6,912 bases of DNA from BOG-908 sp964244695 (GTDB lineage: Bacteria > Pseudomonadota > Alphaproteobacteria > Acetobacterales > Acetobacteraceae). How positions within the stretch are numbered: position 1 is the stretch's first letter; every line of letters begins with the position of its first letter. The DNA is taken from assembly GCA_964244695.1 (NCBI GenBank), contig CAXTJZ010000209.1, positions 1 to 6,912 on the forward strand, written 5' to 3'. Positions 1 through 4,714 of this stretch are shown in pieces. The translations under genes were made by a program, and so were the position numbers. The notes below the pieces were generated by a model, which had not been told where the DNA came from, ran no database searches, and saw only the letters and a program-made list of their open reading frames with translations.

Positions 1-130
1 GTTCCTGGCCGGCCGGCCGGACGCCGCTCTGCACGACGGCAGGCTGGCTGATCTGGCGCCTACTCTACTTGCGCTTATGGGGCTGGAAGTGCCGAGCGAA
101 ATGACCGGCAGGCCGTTGACGGGTGCGTGA
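1..130 (+). CDS. gpmI: C-terminal end of cofactor-independent phosphoglycerate mutase (partial)
   Basis: Only the last 42 codons are inside the window (reading from base 2, stop TGA at 128-130). The enzyme interconverts 3- and 2-phosphoglycerate in glycolysis in the cytoplasm, using two manganese ions and no 2,3-bisphosphoglycerate. What is visible is the characteristic end of the phosphatase-like domain: LADLAPTLLALMGLEVP followed by SEMTGRPL. The 'LADxAPTxLxLxGxxxPxEMTGxxL' pattern is the usual C-terminus of GpmI. The metal-binding residues lie upstream of the window, so activity cannot be judged. The gene converges on the XRE gene across a gap of about 300 bp. The call rests on a short but distinctive stretch; another alkaline-phosphatase-superfamily member is a less likely alternative. 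Confidence 0.85.
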   Translation, partial: FLAGRPDAALHDGRLADLAPTLLALMGLEVPSEMTGRPLTGA

Positions 131-230
131 CGGTGAGCAGTAGCAGGGGCTTTGGCCTCTGGTGCCCGAGATCTTCTAGCTTCTCGTCAAACACAGAAAT
201 GATCTGGAGCACGAAGAGGCAAACGCGCTT

Positions 231-261
231 CTGTCACCCTCGCACTCTCTGTTGGTGACAG
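231..261. repeat. Perfect 8-bp inverted repeat, 15-nt spacer
   Basis: CTGTCACC at 231-238 is the exact reverse complement of GGTGACAG at 254-261, with 15 nt between them. In RNA this could form an 8-bp stem. No T-run follows on either strand, so it is not a classical intrinsic terminator. It lies between two converging genes and could help end transcription or be a protein site. A chance match over a gap this size is also possible. Confidence 0.4.
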
Positions 262-374
262 GAGTACTGGTGATACTCAAGTCGGTTCTCAAGCACGCTT
301 CAACAGAGTAACAACAATCGCTTGCAGTATCTGCGGATTTGAAAATACTAGCGTCCGGCTCTCTCGGAATCTCG

Positions 375-388
375 CGTCAACTTTGACG
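375..388. repeat. Short palindrome CGTCAA-CT-TTGACG
   Basis: Two 6-bp arms separated by 2 bp make a compact operator-like palindrome about 40 bp beyond the XRE stop codon. Its TTGAC half could also be read as a promoter -35 element, but I find no paired -10 and no gene downstream for it to drive. The function is unknown. Confidence 0.3.
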
Positions 389-427
389 GCCTGGTTTCTG
401 TTGCTCACGAGACAACCGAGATTGGCA

Positions 428-901
428 TCAGACCGGCAGGTCAGCCGGACCCATGGACTTGATCAGGTCGAACACGCGCTTGCGCACGGACGGGTCGGTG
501 ATCCGGTAATAGGCGCGTACCAGTTCGAGCGTCTCCCGCTTGGCGAGCGGGTCGTCCGCTGGGCCGCCAAACTCGCTGCGCTCGGAAAATCCCGCCACAT
601 TGGTTGAACCATGGCCGTTGCCTGAATTGTCAGGCATGTCGTCGAAGAAAAAGCTTATCGGCACGTCCAGAACGCGCGACAAGTCGTAGAGCCGCGAAGC
701 GCCGACGCGGTTCACGCCACGCTCGTATTTCTGGACCTGCTGGAAGGTCAGCCCAAGCGCCTCGCCAAGCCGTTCCTGCGACATGCCCATCAGGGTCCGT
801 CGAAGCCGGATGCGCGAGCCTACATGCACGTCAATCGGGCTAGGCCGGCTTTCACCAGACTCGCTTGCGGAACCTTCGAACGTAGCGGTGTTACGGGACA
901 T
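428..901 (-). CDS. XRE-family (PraR-like) helix-turn-helix transcriptional regulator
   Basis: This encodes a 157-residue cytoplasmic DNA-binding protein. Residues 27-82 form the Cro/C1-type helix-turn-helix (VGSRIRLRR, then MSQERLGEALGL and TFQQVQKYERG), followed by the family's SFFFDDM segment at 83-89. A polar linker leads to a C-terminal helix pair at 122-150 (ETLELVRAYYRITDPSVRKR). This architecture matches the alphaproteobacterial XRE regulators usually found beside lnt and metK and related to PraR of rhizobia. The frame stays open to an upstream ATG at 946, but I prefer the ATG at 901. It has a GA-rich ribosome site about 8 nt upstream (GAGAGAG), and the likely promoter at 949-977 would start transcription downstream of 946. 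The gene sits 72 bp after lnt on the same strand. The family is certain; its targets are unknown. Confidence 0.92.
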   Translation of the reverse strand: MSRNTATFEGSASESGESRPSPIDVHVGSRIRLRRTLMGMSQERLGEALGLTFQQVQKYERGVNRVGASRLYDLSRVLDVPISFFFDDMPDNSGNGHGSTNVAGFSERSEFGGPADDPLAKRETLELVRAYYRITDPSVRKRVFDLIKSMGPADLPV

Positions 902-948
902 CCAAACAGCTCTCTCACTACCTTGACCAGATTGCCTGGCGTACATGA

Positions 949-977
949 AATCTACCGTTACAACCCCAAATAGTCAA
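949..977 (-). promoter_or_regulatory. Sigma70-like promoter for the XRE gene, overlapping the lnt stop codon
   Basis: On the minus strand TTGACT (977-972, 5 of 6 matches to the -35 consensus) is followed after exactly 17 nt by TAGATT (954-949, 4 of 6 matches to the -10). Transcription would begin near 940-942, giving a leader of about 40 nt before the ATG at 901. The -35 element contains the TGA stop of lnt at 974-976. It implies that XRE can be transcribed independently of lnt, although read-through is also possible. Confidence 0.55.
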
Positions 978-2518
978 CAAAGTTTTCGCTTTTCAGACGT
1001 ATAATATCTTTTTTTATACGTTTTGACGTTCACAAGTTTGGCAAGTAGGCCTGCCAGAGCTACTAATCCGGCCAGAATACCGGGCGACCACAGCCCAAGC
1101 CGGGAAAAAAGCGTGGGCGCCAGCGGTCCGGGCACAGGCAGAACCAGCACGCCCTGCGTGTTCAACCCGAGATTGCCCACCATACGCCCGTGCGCATCCA
1201 TGACCGTCGAAATGCCGGTGTTGGCAGCCCTCACCATCGGCAAGCCTTCCTCCACGGTCCGCATACGTGCGGCCGCAAGGTGCTGCCGCGGACCAGCTGA
1301 GTCGCCAAACCAGGCGTCGTTGGTGATGTTCACCAGCATGCCGGGCCGGTCACCCTTCTCCACCACCTGGGCGGGAAAAATCGCCTCGTAACAGATCAAC
1401 GGCCCCACGGCGCCCAAGCCGGCCAGGTGCATCGTCCGCAGGCCTGGCCCGGCGACAAACCCTTGCTCACCCAAAATGAAGTTCGCATAAACTGGAAAAT
1501 ACTCGCCGAACGGCACAAGGTGCGCTTTGTCATACACGCCCGCCACGCTGCCGTCCGGCGCCACGGCCACCAGGCTGTTATGGGCTACCGTGGGCGACTC
1601 GAACCGCTCCGTGCCCGCCAGCGTCATCAGCGCCGGCCCGGCAGCGTCGGCGATCGCCTGCCGGGCTGGCTGATCCTGTGCCAACGCAAACGGGCTCGCC
1701 GTCTCCGGCCACACTACCACGATGCGCCCGCCTCCCGCCCGCCGCACACCCTGACGGGTCAGCGCCAGATAGCGATCGAACACGCGCTCGGCCCAGGCCC
1801 GCTCGCCCCCGTGGTCGCGGTGGTCCTGCTCGGAGACGTTGCCCTGCACGATCACTGCGGTGATCCCTGACCCGGCCACCTGCTCCTGCAGGTGCCACGC
1901 GCCGGCGCCCAGCCATACCAGCAGCAAAGCCACGCCCGCGAGCAGGCCGCGGCGGCCAAGCGTCACACAACCGGCCACCAGAACCGTGGCGAGCGTCAGG
2001 CCGCCTATGCCGACCCAGGCCGCCGGCTGGATCATCGCCAGGCCCAGCCAGCCCGGCATCTCCCACACGCTGCCGAGCTGGTTCCAGGGAAACCCGCTCA
2101 TCACGAACTCCCGCGCGATGTCGCCCAGCACCCACAACCCGGCCAGCACGCCGAGGCGCCGCCAGCCGGCCGGCACCAACCGCGCGACCAGGCAGGGCAC
2201 GGCCACGAACAGGCCGAGCACAAAGGACAGCAGCGGCACCACGATCGGCACGGCCCACCAGAACTCGCGCGCCATCACCATCACCGCGAAGGTGACCCAG
2301 TATAGCCCGGCGATGCTCAGCGCGAAGCCGAACATCAGCCCGCGCAGCCCGGCCGCGCGGGCGTTGGGCGCGCCGCCTATCAGGGCCAGCAAGCCGGGAA
2401 TGGCGATGAGCAGCAACGGCGGCAGCGTGAAAGGCGGCAGGGCGCCTGCTGCGATCACGCCGAGGAGGGCGGCGGCCAGGTAGGCCCGCTTGCCTTGAAG
2501 GCGTATCAGGAAGGACAA
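974..2518 (-). CDS. lnt: Apolipoprotein N-acyltransferase
   Basis: Lnt is the inner-membrane enzyme for the last step of lipoprotein maturation. It moves an acyl chain from phosphatidylethanolamine to the N-terminal cysteine of the apolipoprotein. The 514 residues match the family in length. Hydrophobic membrane segments fill about residues 11-205. The periplasmic nitrilase-like (CN-hydrolase) domain spans about 218-465, and a last membrane helix lies near 474-497. The catalytic triad is visible: Glu272 in WPETASPF, Lys331 in YDKAHLVPFGEYFP, and Cys376 in GPLICYEAIFP. The conserved TNDAWFG lies at 399-405. The start is taken as TTG at 2518, with AAAGAG 8 nt upstream; no better start is seen. 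It follows the olsB-like gene by 48 bp and is probably co-transcribed. The tail after residue 497 is unusual, Lys/Tyr-rich and encoded by AT-rich DNA, as if the 3' end had been replaced or invaded. Enzyme identity is firm; the start is less so. Confidence 0.96.
   Translation of the reverse strand: MSFLIRLQGKRAYLAAALLGVIAAGALPPFTLPPLLLIAIPGLLALIGGAPNARAAGLRGLMFGFALSIAGLYWVTFAVMVMAREFWWAVPIVVPLLSFVLGLFVAVPCLVARLVPAGWRRLGVLAGLWVLGDIAREFVMSGFPWNQLGSVWEMPGWLGLAMIQPAAWVGIGGLTLATVLVAGCVTLGRRGLLAGVALLLVWLGAGAWHLQEQVAGSGITAVIVQGNVSEQDHRDHGGERAWAERVFDRYLALTRQGVRRAGGGRIVVVWPETASPFALAQDQPARQAIADAAGPALMTLAGTERFESPTVAHNSLVAVAPDGSVAGVYDKAHLVPFGEYFPVYANFILGEQGFVAGPGLRTMHLAGLGAVGPLICYEAIFPAQVVEKGDRPGMLVNITNDAWFGDSAGPRQHLAAARMRTVEEGLPMVRAANTGISTVMDAHGRMVGNLGLNTQGVLVLPVPGPLAPTLFSRLGLWSPGILAGLVALAGLLAKLVNVKTYKKRYYTSEKRKLC
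997..1021. repeat. AT-rich perfect inverted repeat inside the lnt 3' end
   Basis: ACGTATAA (997-1004) and TTATACGT (1014-1021) are exact reverse complements separated by 9 nt. The hairpin falls within the codons for the atypical Lys/Tyr tail of Lnt, about 20 bp upstream of the XRE promoter. Beside it, at 979-995, the plus strand reads AAAGTTTTCGCTTTTCA. This resembles the intergenic repeat at 4644-4664 (AAAGTTTTTTGCTTCTTTTCA), suggesting a degenerate copy of the same family. That relation is weak and based on a short AT-rich match. Confidence 0.45.
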
Positions 2519-2566
2519 GCGAAGAACTCTTTGACGAAGGTTGGAAAGCAGGCAGTCCTTGCTTGC

Positions 2567-3442
2567 TTATTCCAAAGCATCCCGCAACTGCCGCTCGTAA
2601 TGCCGGTAATATTTGTCGGTCACCAGGTCCGTCTTAACCACGATGGCCACGTCGGTCGTATTGAACTGGTTGTCGATCACCGCGCCGTCGCCGATGAAAC
2701 AGCCTAGCCGCAGATACCCCTTGATCAGCGGTGGCAATCCGTTCATCGCACGGCGATTGTCCAGCTCGTCCGGATCCATGCGCCGCATCTCCACATAGCG
2801 GTCGGCCAGCGCACGCGGACGCAGCGCCGGTGGCGCCAGGTGGTTGTAGTACAGGTAGGTGAGCTCGGCCGCCCATTGGTCCGGATCCGTGCTTGGCAGG
2901 CTGGCGCAGCCGAACATCAAATCTATCTGGTGGCGGAACACGTAAGCCGCGATCCCGCGCCACAGAAGCTGCATCACCGCGCGCGAACGGTAGCCCACAT
3001 CCACGCAGGACCGGCCGAGTTCCAGCAATTTGCCCTGGAAGCCGCTGAGCGGCGAAAGGTCGTACTCGTCGTCCGAATAGAACCGGCCGATCTGCTCGGC
3101 GGCGTCCTGAGTCATCAACCGGTAGGTGCCCACCACGCCTTCTGGCCCCGGCCCTATCGCATGATCGATCACCAGCATGTGGTCGGCCACGGCGTCGAAC
3201 GCGTCCACGTCACGCCGGGACATGCGCGCCGCCTCTGACGGCTCGGCGCGCATCTCCTCGTAGAACACGCGCCAGCGCAGCGATTGCGCGGCGTCGATCT
3301 CGGCTTCAGTGGCGGCGATGCGTACGCCCAGATGGCCGGCGCGGAGCTCGCCGAAACCGCGGTCGTCGTCAGGCCCGAGCGGCGGGCCCTGCCGCTTCAA
3401 TCCGCCCATCGGGCCCGGCGCAATGTTCGTCTCAGCCGTCAT
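2567..3442 (-). CDS. olsB: L-ornithine N(alpha)-acyltransferase-like GNAT protein (OlsB family)
   Basis: OlsB enzymes join a 3-hydroxyacyl chain from acyl-ACP to the alpha-amino group of ornithine, giving lyso-ornithine lipid. This is the first step of ornithine-lipid synthesis at the inner membrane. The 291 residues fit the family (Acetyltransf_5 / hemolysin-like GNAT). Visible landmarks are LRWRVFYEEM at 55-64, GTYRLM at 105-110, the acyl-donor-binding ELGRSCVDVGYRSRAVM at 141-157, MFGCASLP at 176-183, and the C-terminal block PPLIKGYLRLGCFIGDGAV plus KTDLVTDKYYRHYER. The ATG at 3442 overlaps the fur stop as ATGA and has GGAG 4 nt upstream, so translation is probably coupled to fur. The usual partner OlsA/PlsC-type acyltransferase, which would add the second chain, is not next door; lnt follows after 48 bp. 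No membrane helices are evident. The family is clear; ornithine as substrate is inferred, and other amino-acid N-acyltransferases of this family are possible. Confidence 0.85.
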   Translation of the reverse strand: MTAETNIAPGPMGGLKRQGPPLGPDDDRGFGELRAGHLGVRIAATEAEIDAAQSLRWRVFYEEMRAEPSEAARMSRRDVDAFDAVADHMLVIDHAIGPGPEGVVGTYRLMTQDAAEQIGRFYSDDEYDLSPLSGFQGKLLELGRSCVDVGYRSRAVMQLLWRGIAAYVFRHQIDLMFGCASLPSTDPDQWAAELTYLYYNHLAPPALRPRALADRYVEMRRMDPDELDNRRAMNGLPPLIKGYLRLGCFIGDGAVIDNQFNTTDVAIVVKTDLVTDKYYRHYERQLRDALE

Positions 3443-4044
3443 GCTGCTGCTCCGTTCGGCCGCATGGCGGCCTGCACACCCCCTGCATCGCCGGCCGGCG
3501 CGGCTTCGGATGCAATGGTCTGGGTGCCGCCCGCACTCTCGGCCACGTGCGCCACGCCCGCCTCGCCTCCGGCAACCGCGGCATGCGCGCCCCCGGCGCC
3601 TAGAGCATGCGCGCCTCCGGCGCCTAGAGCATGCGCGCCGCCGGCGCGCCGCCCGTAAATCTCCAGCCGGGTGGACACAAGCTCGAAACCCAGCCGGGCG
3701 GCGATCTGCTCCATCAGCCGCTCGTGCTCGCCGCCTTCAAACTCGATCACCCGGCCGGTGTCGATGTCGATCAGGTGGTAGTGCCGTCCGTGCTCGGTAG
3801 GCTCGTAGCGCGCCCGGCCGCCGCCGAAATCGCGCCGCTCCAATATGCCGCGCTCCTCGAGCAGGCGAACGGTGCGGTACACGGTGGCAATCGAGATGCG
3901 GCTGTCCAGTGCGGAGGCGCGGCGGTAGAGCTCTTCCACGTCGGGGTGATCCTCCGCGTCCGACAGCACGCGCGCGATCACCCGGCGCTGCCCGGTCATC
4001 TTCAAGCCGTGCTCCACACAGATGCGCTCGATGCGCGACGTCAT
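3439..4044 (-). CDS. Fur-family metal-responsive regulator with Ala/Gly/His-rich C-terminal extension
   Basis: This is a 201-residue Fur-type repressor. Residues 1-133 align without gaps to E. coli Fur. The winged helix includes MTGQRRVIARVL (16-27) and the recognition-helix region ISIATVYRTVRLLEERGIL (50-68). The dimerisation domain runs to LEIYGR. In E. coli numbering the structural-site ligands His33, Glu81, His90 and Glu101 are all present. The regulatory site keeps only Glu108: His87 is Arg, Asp89 is Tyr and His125 is Thr. The Cys93/Cys96 pair is absent, as is usual in alphaproteobacteria. Residues 134-201 are an Ala/Gly-rich tail containing repeated GAHALGAG units. I choose the ATG at 4044 because GGGAGG lies 4 nt upstream; the longer frame from 4122 adds 26 residues without family similarity. 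The stop overlaps the olsB start (ATGA), so the tail is really translated in this frame if olsB is coupled. Whether it senses iron, manganese or nothing is unknown. Confidence 0.92.
   Translation of the reverse strand: MTSRIERICVEHGLKMTGQRRVIARVLSDAEDHPDVEELYRRASALDSRISIATVYRTVRLLEERGILERRDFGGGRARYEPTEHGRHYHLIDIDTGRVIEFEGGEHERLMEQIAARLGFELVSTRLEIYGRRAGGAHALGAGGAHALGAGGAHAAVAGGEAGVAHVAESAGGTQTIASEAAPAGDAGGVQAAMRPNGAAA
3581..3646. repeat. 24-bp tandem repeat, about 2.7 copies, inside the fur 3' end
   Basis: Unit 1 (3581-3604) and unit 2 (3605-3628) differ at one base (C or T at unit position 12). A third unit from 3629 matches most of its first 18 bases and then diverges. Each unit begins GCATGCGCGCC and continues with CCGGCGCC. 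Read on the minus strand, each unit encodes eight residues, giving the GGAHALGA periodicity in the Fur tail. Because 24 is a multiple of three, gain or loss of units would keep the frame, so copy number may vary between strains by replication slippage. Confidence 0.85.
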
Positions 4045-4048
4045 CCTG

Positions 4049-4054
4049 CCTCCC
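4049..4054 (-). promoter_or_regulatory. Ribosome binding site deciding the fur start
   Basis: The minus strand reads GGGAGG, then CAGG, then ATG at 4044. This strong Shine-Dalgarno match with 4-nt spacing is the main reason for choosing the 201-residue Fur start over the longer frame. Confidence 0.75.
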
Positions 4055-4134
4055 GTCGTGGGATGGGCGTAGCCGATCGGGGGGGCGGTTGTCGATGTGG
4101 TGCGGGAAATGGGGTTTGGCAAAAGGCTAAGGGG

Positions 4135-4177
4135 AAAAGGCCTTCTATTTTAAACCGAAAAGCAAAGAAGCTTTGCT
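4135..4177 (+). repeat. Degenerate copy (B) of an intergenic hairpin repeat
   Basis: The plus strand carries AAAAGGCCTTCT, then ATTTT, GAAAAG, AGCAAA and AAGCTTTGCT. The same words occur in the same order in the reverse complement of the element at 4644-4687, with small insertions and substitutions. The 10-nt core AAGGCCTTCT at 4137-4146 is shared exactly by all three copies in the window. It lies between the M50 pseudogene remnant and fur. Confidence 0.5.
4151..4177 (-). terminator. Possible intrinsic terminator upstream of fur
   Basis: AGCAAAG (4161-4167) and CTTTGCT (4171-4177) pair perfectly with a 3-nt loop. On the minus strand the stem is followed by TTTTCGGTTT. This would stop transcripts coming through the M50 remnant before they reach fur. 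The stem is only 7 bp and AT-rich, and the T-run is interrupted, so efficiency is doubtful. It is embedded in repeat copy B. Confidence 0.45.
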
Positions 4178-4231
4178 CCCTCCCGTGCATCAGGCCGCGG
4201 TCCGGCCTTGCGCGTCCGACACGGGCTCATG

Positions 4232-4606
4232 TCACCCGGCCGCCGGCCGTACTCCCGCCAGTTCCAGATGCATCTGGTAGGTCATCAGGCCCGGCAGAGC
4301 CACCAACCCCAGATACAGCACGGCGTGTTGGAACATCGTCTCCTGACTTACCGCGTAGTATTCGGGCGGCCACGCCTGCCGCCCAGCCGCCAGGCACGCA
4401 GCGCGTGCGGCACCGCCAGAATGGCGACGATGAATAGCATCGGGCTAGGCTGGTGGAGCATCAGCCCGGCCAGGATCGGCAAGCCGGCCAGCCAGATGCG
4501 CGGGCTGAGCACCGCGGTGATGCGCCCGCCATTCAGCGGGGAGACCGGCAGCAGGTTGAACAGGTTCAGCACGAACCCCGAAATACGCCAGCGCCAGGTA
4601 CAGCGT
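4232..4606 (-). pseudogene. Truncated, frameshifted remnant of a site-2-protease-like M50 metallopeptidase
   Basis: Three frame segments in order rebuild the C-terminal part of an M50 membrane protease. Segment 1 (about 4606-4580) gives TLYLALAYFG. Segment 2 (about 4575-4385) gives FVLNLFNLLPVSPLNGGRI and then two hydrophobic stretches ending ALRAWR. Segment 3 (about 4383-4232) gives QAWPPEYYAVSQ and then LYLGLVALPGLMTYQMH. The first break is explained by one extra G in the GGGG run at 4576-4579 (minus strand). The second, near 4370-4390, returns to the original frame. The family motif NxxPxxPLDGG reads NLLPVSPLNGG here, so the zinc-ligand Asp is replaced by Asn (GAT to AAT). The N-terminal half with the HExxH motif is missing; the remnant ends just before an intergenic repeat and the S9 gene. 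This is a dead gene unless both frameshifts are sequencing errors, and truncation would still remain. Confidence 0.85.
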
Positions 4607-4643
4607 GCGTCTCCACCGAGTGCGGCTTGAAATGCGCGGAAGT

Positions 4644-4687
4644 AAAAGTTTTTTGCTTCTTTTCAAAAAAGAAGGCCTTTCTTGCCT
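4644..4687 (-). repeat. Intergenic hairpin repeat, best copy (A), inverted relative to the other two
   Basis: The plus strand reads AAAGTTTTTTG, then CTTCTTTT (4656-4663), CAA, AAAAGAAG (4667-4674), then GCCTTTCTTGCC. The two octamers form a perfect 8-bp stem with a 3-nt loop. The core AAAAAAGAAGGCCTT (4665-4679) is the exact reverse complement of 6898-6912 beyond the S9 gene. From memory, similar AT-rich hairpin repeats are common between genes in acetic acid bacteria; I could not check this. Here the element marks the point where the M50 remnant is truncated. It could act as a terminator, with AT-runs on both sides of the stem. Confidence 0.6.
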
Positions 4688-4700
4688 TTGTTATCCCAGC

Positions 4701-4704
4701 AGGA
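4701..4704 (+). promoter_or_regulatory. Ribosome binding site supporting the S9 peptidase ATG
   Basis: AGGA lies 10 nt before the ATG at 4715, inside CAGCAGGA. It supports that ATG, which directly opens a signal peptide, over the TTG at 4682, which would bury the signal peptide behind 11 polar residues. I found no convincing promoter between 4620 and 4700. Confidence 0.5.
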
Positions 4705-4714
4705 CGCCCGCTCG

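Larger units (their letters stand above)
131..427. other. Gene-free gap of about 300 bp between converging genes
   Basis: This stretch separates the stop codons of gpmI (+) and the XRE gene (-). It is visibly poorer in G+C than the coding DNA on both sides. No open frame here has the composition or motifs of a gene; a frame opening at 383 (+) runs antisense into the XRE gene and is a shadow. I see no tRNA T-arm signature, transposase or recognisable remnant of metK, which often follows this XRE gene in relatives. The only structures found are two inverted repeats, listed separately. Confidence 0.6.

Noticed and set aside
902..946. Longer XRE start at 946
   Set aside because: It lies upstream of the predicted transcription start and lacks a clear ribosome site.
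2519..2566. Terminator between the olsB-like gene and lnt
   Set aside because: On the minus strand AAGCAAGG and CCTGCTT can pair imperfectly around a 4-nt loop, but there is a bulge and no T-run follows, so read-through into lnt is more likely.
3581..3652. Possible CRISPR-like array
   Set aside because: The units are contiguous 24-bp tandem repeats without spacers and lie in frame inside fur.
4045..4122. N-terminal extension of Fur from the ATG at 4122
   Set aside because: The added 26 residues are low-complexity and absent from the family, while the ATG at 4044 has a strong GGGAGG site and matches the E. coli Fur start.
3631..4437. Plus-strand open frame of 268 codons across fur and the M50 remnant
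   Set aside because: It is antisense to fur, spans intergenic DNA and a pseudogene, and shows no domain.
4682..4714. Upstream TTG start adding 11 residues to the S9 peptidase
   Set aside because: It would put polar residues before the signal peptide and overlaps the repeat end; the ATG at 4715 has a ribosome site and opens the signal peptide directly.
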